A program made the position numbers and the translations under genes. 64,000 bases of DNA from Isoptericola sp044389085 (GTDB taxonomy: Bacteria > Actinomycetota > Actinomycetes > Actinomycetales > Cellulomonadaceae): NCBI RefSeq assembly GCF_044389085.1, contig NZ_JBIRXP010000009.1, forward strand, positions 54,047 to 118,046, read 5' to 3'. The notes under the pieces were generated by a model. The model did no database searches. It saw only the letters and a program-made list of their open reading frames with translations, and had not been told where the DNA came from. Of this stretch, positions 50,914 through 59,623 are shown in pieces (position 1 is the stretch's first letter; the number at the start of each line of letters is the position of its first letter).

Positions 50914-53325
50914 TCAGGCAGGAGAGACGGGGATGTCGTAAGCGACCGCCGGGAGGCGGACGAGGGTCTCGCCGGCCGGCGTCAGCCAGGATCCGGCGAA
51001 GGCGTGGGCGTGCTCGCCGAGCACTGCGGCCGCGTCACCGGCTCCGCCGCGCGCGCCCGACACGAGGCCGCCGCCGGACGACGTGAGCGCCGGCGTCGAC
51101 GGCGCCTCCTGTGCCGGCTGCTCGCGGTCGAGCGAGCCCTCCGTGAGCGTCGCGACGGATGCCGCGCCGTCCGCGGGAACCGGGACGACGTCCACGGCGT
51201 AGGTCGGCACCGGCACGGCCGGCGGGGTGCCGGCGGGCGCGGCGGTCGTGGGAGCAGCAGAGGCCACGGAGCTGGTCGTCGTCTCGGCAGGTGCCGTGAC
51301 GACGACGGTCGCGGGCTGGGCCTCGGAGATGCTCGCGGGGGTCGTGGCGGCCGGGACGACCGGCGCCGTGGCCGGCTCCTGGAGGCCGGGCAGCAGGGCC
51401 TCGACCACGGGGCCGGTGGCCGGCTGCAGCGTGTCCGTCACCGGGGCGACGACCGGGTCGAGGACACCGACCACGGGCTCCACGACCGGCCGCAGGGCGC
51501 CGACGACCGGCTCGACCGTGTCGACCACGGGGGTCAGGACGGGGTCGAGGGAACCGACCACCGGGGCCACGAGCCCCACCACCGGGTCCAGGACCGGGTC
51601 GAGGGTCTTCACGACCGGGCGGACGACGGAGCCGACGAGGTCCGTGACCGGAGCGAGCGGGGCGGTGATCGTCCCCACGGCCTCCCCGACCGGCTCGATG
51701 ACCGGCGCCAGCGCCGAGGTGACCGGCGAGAGCACCGCCCGGACCACCGCCGTCACCGGCTGCAGGATGACGCCGACAGGGGCGGTGACGGTCTCCACGA
51801 CCGCGTTCACCGGCTCGAGCGCGACGGACACAGGCTTCGTGATCCCCGCGACGACGGCGCCGACGGGCTCGGTCACCGCCGTGGCGGGCCGGAGCAGCGC
51901 GTCCACCGCGCCGGTCACCGCAGCCGCCTCGCGGGAGTCCTCCGACACCTCCGGGGTCTCCTCGGGGGCAGCCTCCTCGACCGCCTCCCGCGCCCCGGGC
52001 ACGAGCCCCGCCAGCCCGAGGTCCGACAGACCGAGTTCAGCCAGCCCGAGGCCCGAGAGGCCGAGGTCCTCCACGGCGACGTCGGCCGGCCCGGTCCCCT
52101 CGGTCGCGGCATCCACCGGTCCGAGGTCGTCGCCGGTGCCGGCGGCGTCGCCGTCCTGGTTCTCGAGGCCGGCGCCGTCCTGCCGGGCGGAGACCTTCTC
52201 GATCCACTCGCGCAGCGGCGCGCCCGAGAACGCCTGCTCCCAGTCGTCCTTCGTCGGGAGGTCCGCGACGAAGGCCTCGGCCCACTCCTCGGCCGCGGCC
52301 CGAGCCCGGTCCGCCGGACGGTCAGCATCCTGCGCGGGGACGTCGTCCTCGACCGAGGGCTCGTCGCGGTCCGCGGTTCCTGCGTGCTCTGCGTGGTCAG
52401 CCGGCTCAGCGGTCTCCGCGGGCTCTGCGGACTCTGCGGTCTCCGCAGGCTCAGCGGTCTCCGCGGCCTGGGCGGGCTCGATGGCCTCCGCGGGCTCCGG
52501 CGACTGAGCAGCCTCCCCGTCCCCGACGGGCTCGACCGTGTCCGCGGACTCGGCGGGAGCCGCGGGGTCGACGAGTCGTCCGACCAGTGCCTCGAGGACA
52601 CCCGTCGCCCGCGTCGGCTCCTCGACGTCCTTGCCGACGTCCTTGCCGACGTCCTTGCCGACGTCCTTGCCGGCGTCCTTGTCGGCGTCCTTGTCGGCGT
52701 CCTCGACGGCGTCCTTCTCCTCGGACGAGCGCTCGCCGTTCCCGTCCGTGCCCTCCGTGCCCTCCGGGCCGTCATGCTGTGCGGCCTCGTCGCCGGCCTC
52801 GTCGGAACCGCCGCGCTCGTCCCGGACTTCCGCCGCAGCGCCGTCCTGCTCGGCAGGCTCAGCAGCCTCAGCTGACTCGGCGGGCTCGGCGGGCTCAGCG
52901 GGCTCAGCTGACTCGGCAGGCTCAGCGGACTCAGCGGACTCAGCGGGCTCGGCAGCCTCAACGGGCTCGGCAGGCTCAACGGGCTCCCGGTCGGCAGACC
53001 CGATCGCCGGGGCGCTGTCACCGCGGTCGTCGCCGTCCGGCGCGCCGCGACCGTCGCCGTCCTCCTCTTGAGCTGCCGCGCGGCCCTGGTCGCCGTCCCG
53101 TCCCGGCCCGTCGGCCGTGGGCCTCACGACGTCCTCGACGAGCCGCTCGACGACCGACCTCTGGGAGGAGCGCCCGTCGTCCGAGCCCTCGTCGGCGGTG
53201 GCCGACCCGGCGACCGCGATGCTCAGGGCGGCGGCACCGACCAGCCCTACGGCGGGGCCGGCAGCGCGCGCGAACCAGCGACGGCGGAGTCCTGCCGCCG
53301 TGGCACGGTCCACGCTGCGTGTCAC
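50914..53325 (-). CDS. Secreted repetitive Glu/Ala- and Pro/Val-rich surface protein
   Basis: About 803 residues. Signal peptide RRRWFARAAGPAVGLVGAAA ... SATA. Then AEPAES-type repeats (residues ~100-170 and ~270-330), a KDVGKDVGKDVGKD run, a central part with few repeats (WAEAFVADLPTKDDWEQAFS), LGLSGLGLAELGLSDLGLAG, and a long Pro/Val stretch with a ~13-residue period (LDPVLDPVVGLVAPVVGSLD, VVEPVVGVLDPVV). It lacks LPXTG. GTG 53323-53325 is used because GAAGGGGG lies five bases upstream. It precedes the LPXTG gene by 83 bp in the same direction, so the two probably form one surface module. Confidence 0.75.
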   Translation of the reverse strand: MTRSVDRATAAGLRRRWFARAAGPAVGLVGAAALSIAVAGSATADEGSDDGRSSQRSVVERLVEDVVRPTADGPGRDGDQGRAAAQEEDGDGRGAPDGDDRGDSAPAIGSADREPVEPAEPVEAAEPAESAESAEPAESAEPAEPAEPAESAEAAEPAEQDGAAAEVRDERGGSDEAGDEAAQHDGPEGTEGTDGNGERSSEEKDAVEDADKDADKDAGKDVGKDVGKDVGKDVEEPTRATGVLEALVGRLVDPAAPAESADTVEPVGDGEAAQSPEPAEAIEPAQAAETAEPAETAESAEPAETAEPADHAEHAGTADRDEPSVEDDVPAQDADRPADRARAAAEEWAEAFVADLPTKDDWEQAFSGAPLREWIEKVSARQDGAGLENQDGDAAGTGDDLGPVDAATEGTGPADVAVEDLGLSGLGLAELGLSDLGLAGLVPGAREAVEEAAPEETPEVSEDSREAAAVTGAVDALLRPATAVTEPVGAVVAGITKPVSVALEPVNAVVETVTAPVGVILQPVTAVVRAVLSPVTSALAPVIEPVGEAVGTITAPLAPVTDLVGSVVRPVVKTLDPVLDPVVGLVAPVVGSLDPVLTPVVDTVEPVVGALRPVVEPVVGVLDPVVAPVTDTLQPATGPVVEALLPGLQEPATAPVVPAATTPASISEAQPATVVVTAPAETTTSSVASAAPTTAAPAGTPPAVPVPTYAVDVVPVPADGAASVATLTEGSLDREQPAQEAPSTPALTSSGGGLVSGARGGAGDAAAVLGEHAHAFAGSWLTPAGETLVRLPAVAYDIPVSPA

Positions 53326-53439
53326 TCGGCCCCCTTCGATGCCACGCGGGGTCATGGTGAGCTCGATCATGACCCAGATCACACTGTGACGCCCGAGCAA
53401 CGGTCCCGCAACAGCAGCCGCGGATTTTTCACCCGCCCG

Positions 53440-54597
53440 TCAGGCGACGGAGGTCCCGAACAGGAGGCCGAGCGCGTACGTGACGGCCGCGGCGCCAAAC
53501 CCGATCGCGAGCTGGCGCAGCGCCCGCGTCCACGGCGAGGTACCGGACAGCAGGCCGGTGATCGCGCCCGTGACCAGGAGCGACACCCCGACCAGACCCG
53601 CGGCGACGGCGATCGCCGCGAGGCCGGTCAGGCCGAACAGGTACGGCAGCACGGGGATGATCGCGCCGGACGCGAAGAAGCAGAAGCTGGAGATGGCGGC
53701 ACCCCACGCGGTGCCGTGGGTCTCGAGGTCCGACTGCTCGTCGGTCCTCGGCGCGTCGTCGTGCCCGAGGTCGGACGCCACCGCGCCCGTCGCGGCCAGC
53801 CCTGCGAGGACGCGGTCCGCCCGGCCCTGCGCGTCCTCGGACGACAGGCCACGGGCGCGGTAGACGAGCGCCAGCTCGTTGGCGTCGACGTCGAGGTGCG
53901 GCAGCACCGTGGCGCTCTTCGGGTCCGGGGTGGAGGCCTCGAGCAGCTCCCGCTGCGAACGCACGGACACGAACTCGCCGGCCCCCATGGACAGCGCCCC
54001 GGCGAGCAGGCCGGCGACACCGGTCAGGAGCACGGTCTGCGAGGAGACGCCGGAGGCCCCGATGCCGAGGACGAGCGCGAGGTTGGAGACCAGTCCGTCG
54101 TTCGCGCCGAAGACGGCGGCGCGGAACGTGCCGGACATCCGGTGGCGCCCGCGGGTGGCGAGCGCGCGCACCACCTCCTCGTGGATCTGCTCGTCGGCGG
54201 CCATGGTGGCGGTCGCGTGCTCGTCGGCGTCGTACGACGAGCGCGCCTCGGCCCGCTGCGCGAGCGCGAGCACGAAGACGCCGCCGAAGCGACGGGCCAG
54301 GAGACCGAGCATGCGGGTGCGCAGGTCGCCCCGCAGCGGGCGCCCGACGTCGTCGCCGAGGAGGTCGAGCCAGTGCTGCTCGTGCCGCTTCTCGGCGTCC
54401 GCGAGCGCGAGCAGGATGGCGCGCTCCTCCCCGGTGCGCCGGCGGGCCAGGTCGCGATAGGTGGCCGCCTCGGCGCGCTCGTCGGCCAGGTACCGGCGCC
54501 ACTTGCGGATGTCGGACGGCCGGCGGGCGGGGAGGTGGTGCGCGGGCGGGTCGCTCTCGGGCGTGCCGCTTCCGGGCATGGTGGTGCCGTCGGTCAT
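53440..54597 (-). CDS. VIT1/CCC1 family Fe/Mn transporter with ferritin-like domain
   Basis: 385 residues. Residues ~30-150 form a rubrerythrin/ferritin-like helical bundle with metal ligands in YLADERAEAATYRDLARRR, EKRHEQHWLDLLG, RAEARSSYDADE and DEQIHEEVVRAL. The VIT1 membrane domain follows: FGANDGLVSNLALVLGIGAS, GALSMGAGEFVSVRSQRELL (signature) and five TM helices. The protein should move Fe2+ or Mn2+ across the membrane, the ferritin-like part delivering or oxidising the metal. GACCAT six bases before ATG is a possible leaderless -10 box. Confidence 0.9.
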   Translation of the reverse strand: MTDGTTMPGSGTPESDPPAHHLPARRPSDIRKWRRYLADERAEAATYRDLARRRTGEERAILLALADAEKRHEQHWLDLLGDDVGRPLRGDLRTRMLGLLARRFGGVFVLALAQRAEARSSYDADEHATATMAADEQIHEEVVRALATRGRHRMSGTFRAAVFGANDGLVSNLALVLGIGASGVSSQTVLLTGVAGLLAGALSMGAGEFVSVRSQRELLEASTPDPKSATVLPHLDVDANELALVYRARGLSSEDAQGRADRVLAGLAATGAVASDLGHDDAPRTDEQSDLETHGTAWGAAISSFCFFASGAIIPVLPYLFGLTGLAAIAVAAGLVGVSLLVTGAITGLLSGTSPWTRALRQLAIGFGAAAVTYALGLLFGTSVA

Positions 54598-54802
54598 ACG
54601 GTCATGGTCCCCGCTTCCGGGCGGCTGTGGGTTCCGGGCGGAGCCGCGCCGTCTTCCGGGCCCGCGCGCCCGAGTTTTCGGTCGTCCGCAGCCGTCCTGT
54701 CCCCGGTTCCCCGGACGGCGGCGTGGACACGGCGCCGCGTGTCACCGGCTCGGGGCACAATGGGTGCGGCAACCAGGGGCTCGGACACTGGGAGACTCCG
54801 GC

Positions 54803-55399
54803 GTGATCATTGTCAGCACTGACGGCTCGTGCCTCCGCAATCCCGGCGGCGCGATCGGCTGGGCGTGGATCGCCCACGAGGGCGGCCGCTTCGACTCGGG
54901 CGGCGCCGCGTCCGGCACCAACCAGGTCGCGGAGCTCACCGCGCTCCTGCGCGCCATCGAGGCACATCCCGGGGCAGAGCCGCTCCTCATCGAGTCCGAC
55001 TCGCAGTACGCGATCCGGTGCGCGTCCGAATGGATCCACGGGTGGAAGCGCAAGGGCTGGCGCACCGCCTCCGGCGGCCCGGTGAAGAACCTCGAGCTGA
55101 TCCGTTCCATCGACGCCGCGATCACCGGCCGGGAGGGCCCGGTCCGCTTCCGTTGGGTGCGCGGCCACGTCGGCAACCCCTTCAACGAGCGCGCCGACCA
55201 GCTCGCCGGACTGGCGGCGCAGGACTGGGCCGCCGGGCGCGGCGGCGTCGACGAGGTGCTCCTCACGGAGGAGGTCGGCACGGGCCCGTCGTCGCGCGAC
55301 GACGGTGCCGAGCGCGCCGGGGGGCGCTCCGTGCGCGATGCCGAGCCCGTCGGCGCCCGCAGCGACACGGGCTGGGAGCTCGGAACCCTCTTTGACTAG
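54803..55399 (+). CDS. rnhA: Ribonuclease H (RNase HI family)
   Basis: 198 residues. Degrades RNA in RNA-DNA hybrids. The four carboxylates are visible: Asp in IIVSTDGSCLRNPGGAIGWA, Glu in NQVAELTALLRAIEA, Asp in LIESDSQYAIRC and Asp in FNERADQLAGLAA, along with RFRWVRGHVGNP. A ~45-residue acidic tail follows the domain. GTG start with GGGAG eight bases upstream; a CACAAT box at 54756-54761 is a possible -10. The next gene may start within or just after its stop. Confidence 0.92.
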   Translation: MIIVSTDGSCLRNPGGAIGWAWIAHEGGRFDSGGAASGTNQVAELTALLRAIEAHPGAEPLLIESDSQYAIRCASEWIHGWKRKGWRTASGGPVKNLELIRSIDAAITGREGPVRFRWVRGHVGNPFNERADQLAGLAAQDWAAGRGGVDEVLLTEEVGTGPSSRDDGAERAGGRSVRDAEPVGARSDTGWELGTLFD

Positions 55400-55448
55400 C
55401 GCGACCTCGACCAGCCCGACCTCCCTGGCCGACACGGCCGGGGCCCGC

Positions 55449-56381
55449 GTGGCGACGGCCCCGCCGGCCGCCGCCGAGACCACGGTCGAGCACTCCTCCG
55501 ACCGGCCGCTCGACCTCGCGCTGACGCTCGGCCCGCTGCGGCACGGCGCGTACGACCCCACCGTCCGGCGCACGGCAGACGGCGCGCTGTGGCGCACCAC
55601 GCTGATGCGGACCGGCCCGGTGACCCAGCGGTTCGTGGCCACCGGAACGCGCACCGCCGTCGTGCAGCACTGGGGGCCGGGGGCCCGGGAGGCCGCGGAC
55701 GCCGTCCCCGAGCTGCTCGGCGAGTCCGACGACACCTCCACGTTCACCCCGCCGCCGCAGGTGCAGGAGGCCGTGCGCCGCACGCCGGGCCTGCGGATGT
55801 GTCGGAGCGGGCGGGTGCTGGAGGCTCTGCTGCCGGCCGTGCTGGAGCAGAAGGTGCAGGTCGTGACGGCGCACCGGGCGTGGCGGTGGCTCGTCGCCGC
55901 GCACGGGTCCGCGGCGCCAGGACCGGCCCCCGAGGGGATGCGGGTGGTGCCGTCCGCGCGCGCCTGGGCCGCCGTCCCGACGTGGGACTGGCACCGCGCG
56001 GGGGTGGACCCGCGGCGCGCGGCGACGGCGGTGCGGTGCGCGCAGGTGGCCGCGCGGCTCGAGGACGCCGCCGGGATGCCCGCCGACGAGGCGCGCGCCC
56101 GGCTCGAGAAGGTGCCGGGGGTCGGGGCGTGGACGTCCGCCGAGGTGGCGCAGCGCGCGTTCGGCGACGCGGACGCCGTGTCCGTGGGCGACTTCCACCT
56201 CGCCGGCGCCGTCGGCTGGGCGCTCACCGGCGAGCGCACCGACGACGAGGGCATGCTGCGCCTCCTGGCGCCGTACGCCCCCCACCGGCACCGGGTGGTG
56301 CGGCTGCTGTTCCTCGACCGCAGGCCGCAGGCCCCGCGCAGGGGCCCGCGGCTCTCGATCGCGGACTACCGGGCCATGTGA
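55449..56381 (+). CDS. DNA-3-methyladenine glycosylase 2 family (AlkA-like, HhH-GPD)
   Basis: About 310 residues. Base-excision repair glycosylase for alkylated bases. It has an AlkA-like N-terminal part (LDLALTLGPLRHGAYDPTVR ... GALWRTT), then the HhH-GPD domain: LLPAVLEQKVQVVTAHRAWR, hairpin LEKVPGVGAWTSAEVAQRAF and catalytic-Asp region GDADAVSVGDFHLAGAVGWA. The start is uncertain: GTG 55449 gives a compact protein; TTG 55392, overlapping the rnhA stop, would couple it to rnhA. Confidence 0.88.
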   Translation: MATAPPAAAETTVEHSSDRPLDLALTLGPLRHGAYDPTVRRTADGALWRTTLMRTGPVTQRFVATGTRTAVVQHWGPGAREAADAVPELLGESDDTSTFTPPPQVQEAVRRTPGLRMCRSGRVLEALLPAVLEQKVQVVTAHRAWRWLVAAHGSAAPGPAPEGMRVVPSARAWAAVPTWDWHRAGVDPRRAATAVRCAQVAARLEDAAGMPADEARARLEKVPGVGAWTSAEVAQRAFGDADAVSVGDFHLAGAVGWALTGERTDDEGMLRLLAPYAPHRHRVVRLLFLDRRPQAPRRGPRLSIADYRAM

Positions 56382-56415
56382 GACCGGCGGGCCGTGCGGG
56401 TGAGGGCGGAGCCCG

Positions 56416-56595
56416 TCACTCGGGCAGGCCGCACACGCCGTCGACGCAGACCGCGCCGTCGTCGCCCAGCAGCTGCAGCGGGCGTTCGTCCGCGCCGTGG
56501 TGGGGCGCTGCCGCCTCGGCCGCGCTGACGGTCATCAGCGTGGTGCGGCGCGGGTTGGCGATCGAGCGGTACGAGCTCTCGGTGGCGTCGTTCAT
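56416..56595 (-). CDS. Small 59-residue protein with C-terminal Cys pair
   Basis: Begins MNDATESSYRSIANPRRTTL and ends LQLLGDDGAVCVDGVCGLPE. It has an exceptionally good Shine-Dalgarno (GGAGGAG, five bases before ATG), which argues for translation. There is no signal peptide or TM segment. Two cysteines, CVDGVC, sit five residues from the C-terminus. It lies downstream of, and in the same direction as, a FrnE-type DsbA oxidoreductase, whose relatives can carry a similar CGPDGC-like tail. It may be a redox partner, a metal-binding peptide or a RiPP-type precursor; none is proven. Confidence 0.65.
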   Translation of the reverse strand: MNDATESSYRSIANPRRTTLMTVSAAEAAAPHHGADERPLQLLGDDGAVCVDGVCGLPE

Positions 56596-56701
56596 TCTTC
56601 TCCTCCAAGGGACCCACTGCGCGGTACGACCGGGCGTGGTCGGCCCGAGACCGCGGCGCCCGCGACGGTGCGGGCGTGCCTCGATTCTCGGTGATACCGC
56701 G

Positions 56702-56729
56702 TCTCACAGCCAGGGGCGGCAGTGTGAGA
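56702..56729. promoter_or_regulatory. Dyad TCTCACA-N14-TGTGAGA upstream of the small protein
   Basis: Perfect seven-base arms (56702-56708, 56723-56729) just downstream of the dsbA stop; it could be an operator for the small gene or a weak terminator. Confidence 0.4.
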
Positions 56730-56748
56730 TGCGCCTCGCTCGCCGGGC

Positions 56749-57417
56749 TCAGGCCTCGGCGAGCACCTGGTCGAGCACCTGGACGAAGACGTCCGGGTCC
56801 TGCGCCCCGGACACCCCGTAGCGGCCGTCGAGCACGAAGAACGGGACCCCGTTGATGCCGTACGCACGGGCACGGGCGATGTCGGCGGCGACGGCCTCGG
56901 CGTAGGTGCCGGCGTTCAGCGCGACGACGACGGCCTCCCGCTCCAGGCCCACCTCGGCCGCCAGGTCCGCGAGGTCCTCGACGTGGCCGACGTGCTCGCC
57001 CTCGGTGAAGTACGCGCGCAGCAGGCGCTCCTTCATCTCCTCCTGCTTGCCGAAGGCCTTCGCGAGGTGCAGCAGCTCGTGCGCCTTGAGCGTCTTGGTG
57101 TGCCGCACCTGGTCCATCCGGTAGGTCAGCCCCTCGGCGGCGGCGAGCGCCGTCACCTGGTCCTGCATCTGCTGGGCGGTCTCCAGCGGGATGCCCTTGT
57201 GGTCGGCGAGGAACTCCGTGGCCGTGCCCTCGAAGTCGACCGGGGTGTCGGGCGAGAGCTCGAACGAGTGGTACTCGATCTCCACCTCGGGGGCGGCGCC
57301 GTCACGCTCCGCCATCCGCGACAGCGCGGACTCGAACCGGCGCTTGCCGATGTAGCACCAGGGGCACGCGACGTCCGACCAGACGTCGACCTTGAGGGAA
57401 GTCTTCTCGATGGTCAC
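56749..57417 (-). CDS. DsbA family oxidoreductase (FrnE-like)
   Basis: 222-residue cytosolic thioredoxin-fold protein. Active site CPWC in DVWSDVACPWCYIGKRRFES, cis-Pro in AYGINGVPFFVLDGRYGVSG and the inserted helical domain between. FrnE-type proteins act as disulfide isomerases/oxidoreductases or 2-hydroxychromene-type enzymes. It is the gene after the flotillin operon, but a perfect 15-bp stem terminator separates the two. Confidence 0.9.
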   Translation of the reverse strand: MTIEKTSLKVDVWSDVACPWCYIGKRRFESALSRMAERDGAAPEVEIEYHSFELSPDTPVDFEGTATEFLADHKGIPLETAQQMQDQVTALAAAEGLTYRMDQVRHTKTLKAHELLHLAKAFGKQEEMKERLLRAYFTEGEHVGHVEDLADLAAEVGLEREAVVVALNAGTYAEAVAADIARARAYGINGVPFFVLDGRYGVSGAQDPDVFVQVLDQVLAEA

Positions 57418-57428
57418 GCACGTGCGAA

Positions 57429-57464
57429 CGCCCCGCCGCGGGAGGCGATTCCCGCGGCGGGGCG
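57429..57464. terminator. 15-bp perfect stem terminator of the NfeD-flotillin operon
   Basis: CGCCCCGCCGCGGGA (57429-57443) pairs exactly with 57450-57464 around a six-base loop, directly after the flotillin stop. Confidence 0.85.
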
Positions 57465-57489
57465 TGTCGTGCGTCGCACAGCCGCCAGA

Positions 57490-58971
57490 TCAGTTCAGCG
57501 GTGCCGCCTCGGACGCCTTGCCCGACTCGGGGGTCGTCAGCTGGGAGCCGGCGATGCCCGCGATGAGCTGGTGGATGTCCACGCCCGTGAGCTGCTTGAC
57601 GACGCCCTGGCCCTCGCCGAGCACGGAGGCGACCGTCTTCGTCACCGACGACGCGCCGTCCGTGGACACCACGGTCATGCCCTGGATCGAGCCGATCGGC
57701 TCGGCGGCGGCGCGGACGATCTCCGGCAGGCGCTCGATGAGCTCCTGCACGAGCGCGGCCTCGCCGTACTTCTTCAGGGCCTCGGCCTTGGCGTCGGTGG
57801 CGACGGCCTCGGCACGACCCTCGGCTTCGACGGCGAACGCCTTGGCCTCACCCTCGGCCTTGATACCGGCCGCCAGGGCGATCTGACGGTCACGCTCGGC
57901 CTCACCGGCACGGCGGACCGCGGCAGCGGACGCCTCGGCGTCCTGGATCGCGGCGGTCTTGTTCGCCTCGGCGATGGTCGTGCGCTTGAAGGCGTCGGCC
58001 TCGGTGGCCGCGTTGGCGGCGTCTCGGCGGGCCGTGGCCTCCTGGACCTCGGCGTACGCCTTGGCCTCGGCCGGCTTGCGGACCTCGATGTCGAGGCGCT
58101 CCTGGGTCACGCGGGCCTGCTCGGCCAGCGCCTCCCGCTCCTGCTGCGCCACGAGGCGGTCCTGCTCGGCGCGGGCGAGCTGGCCCGCCGCCTCGGCCTC
58201 CGCGTTCGCACGGTCGGTGTCCGCCTTGATCGCGGCCTTCTTGAGGTCGAGCGCCTTCTGCCGCTCGGCGATCTGCTCGGCGGCCTCGATGACGGCGAAC
58301 TCCGAGACCCGGCGGGCCTCGGCCTCGGAGACCTCGGCGACCTGGAGCGCGCGGGCGCCCTCGGCACGGCCGAGGTTGGACAGGTACTCCGACCCCGGCG
58401 TCGAGATGTCGGAGATGTTGAGCAGGTCGACCTGCAGACCCTGCTCCGCCAGGTCGGTCTTGGTGGACTCGACGACGCGGTCCGACAGCCCCTTGCGGTC
58501 GGAGATGATCTGCTCGATCGTCATGTCGCCGACGATGGAGCGCAGCGAGCCCTCGAGGGACTCCTTGATGATCTCGGTGAGCATCTCCTGCTGGGAGAGG
58601 AAGCGCTGCGCCGCGCGCCGCACGCCCTCGTCGTCACCGCGCACCTTGAAGTTGATGGACGCCTTGATCGCGATCTTGATGCGGTTCTTGTCGACGCCCT
58701 CGACGGTGATGCCGATCTGACGCTGCTCGAGCGAGATGGCGAAGCCCTGCTGCAGGATCGGCCAGACGAACGTGCGGCCGCCGATGACGACGCGCTGGCT
58801 CTGGGCCGCGGACTCCTTCTTGCCGGCGCCGCGGCCGACGATGACGAGGGCCTGGTTCGGCGGGACCCGGCGGATGCGCTGGGCGACGAAGATGCCCACC
58901 GCGAGGAACGCCACCACGAGCGCGAGGACCGCGACCGTGGTGATGAAGTTGCTGTCGGACGAGTCGAACAT
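57490..58971 (-). CDS. Flotillin family (SPFH) protein
   Basis: 493 residues. One N-terminal TM helix (ITTVAVLALVVAFLAVGIFV), then the SPFH/PHB domain (VPPNQALVIVGRGAG ... RRAAQRFLSQQEMLTEIIKE, GDMTIEQIISDR), a long EA-rich coiled coil (residues ~220-420, repeats like EAEAAGQLARAEQDRLVAQQ) and a C-terminal domain with LIERLPEIVRAAAEPIGSIQ. Flotillins assemble as scaffolds at ordered membrane domains and influence fluidity and secretion. The NfeD-like gene 42 bp upstream is its classical partner. Confidence 0.94.
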   Translation of the reverse strand: MFDSSDSNFITTVAVLALVVAFLAVGIFVAQRIRRVPPNQALVIVGRGAGKKESAAQSQRVVIGGRTFVWPILQQGFAISLEQRQIGITVEGVDKNRIKIAIKASINFKVRGDDEGVRRAAQRFLSQQEMLTEIIKESLEGSLRSIVGDMTIEQIISDRKGLSDRVVESTKTDLAEQGLQVDLLNISDISTPGSEYLSNLGRAEGARALQVAEVSEAEARRVSEFAVIEAAEQIAERQKALDLKKAAIKADTDRANAEAEAAGQLARAEQDRLVAQQEREALAEQARVTQERLDIEVRKPAEAKAYAEVQEATARRDAANAATEADAFKRTTIAEANKTAAIQDAEASAAAVRRAGEAERDRQIALAAGIKAEGEAKAFAVEAEGRAEAVATDAKAEALKKYGEAALVQELIERLPEIVRAAAEPIGSIQGMTVVSTDGASSVTKTVASVLGEGQGVVKQLTGVDIHQLIAGIAGSQLTTPESGKASEAAPLN

Positions 58972-59013
58972 GGTGCGCGCCGGAGCGCGTCTCCTTCCAG
59001 CTGGGGCGGAGGG

Positions 59014-59478
59014 TCAGCGGGAGTGGGGGCCGACCCGGACGGTGGAACCGGAGTGCTCGAGCACGACGACGCGGCTGCCCGCGGCGATGGGCTCGTCGGA
59101 TCGGGCGAGGCGGCGCTCGAGCTCGCTCGGGACGTCGAGGGAGACCTCGCCCGAGGTCGCCGTCACGTCCGTCGTGGCCGTGCCGTGCGCGCCCACGAGC
59201 GAGACCGCGACGCCGTCGTCGCCGGACGCGAGCCGCCGCACCAGCACCTGCGCGACGACGACGGCCAGGAGCCCGACGACCGCGGAGGCGACATACGCGA
59301 TCCACGTCGCGAGGTCGTTGGCGACGACGATCGTGCCGACGGCGCCGAAGACGACCGCGCCGACCCCGAGGGACGTGCCCGACAGCGCGCCGTCACCGAG
59401 GTCGACCAGCTCGCCGACGAGCAGCGACACGAGCAGCAGGAGCATCCCTGCGGCGCCGATGAGAACGAAGACGAGCAC
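59014..59478 (-). CDS. NfeD-like membrane protein
   Basis: 154 residues. Three TM segments (about 2-22, 34-54, 58-80) and a C-terminal OB-fold-like part (VGAHGTATTDVTATSGEVSL ... AGSRVVVLEHSGSTVRVGP, in parts). This short NfeD form without the ClpP-like protease domain normally pairs with flotillin, as here. GTG start with GAGGGAG upstream. Confidence 0.83.
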   Translation of the reverse strand: MLVFVLIGAAGMLLLLVSLLVGELVDLGDGALSGTSLGVGAVVFGAVGTIVVANDLATWIAYVASAVVGLLAVVVAQVLVRRLASGDDGVAVSLVGAHGTATTDVTATSGEVSLDVPSELERRLARSDEPIAAGSRVVVLEHSGSTVRVGPHSR

Positions 59479-59623
59479 GCGGACTCCCTCGATTCACGAG
59501 TGATGAAGATGTGGCGATCCTGTGATGGCGACGCCACCCTAGCGAACTCTGGACGGTCGCTGAACAGCGGGTCCACAGGCAGTCCGGCGTGCCGTCCCCG
59601 CAGGCCTGGGCGATGCTCGGAGC

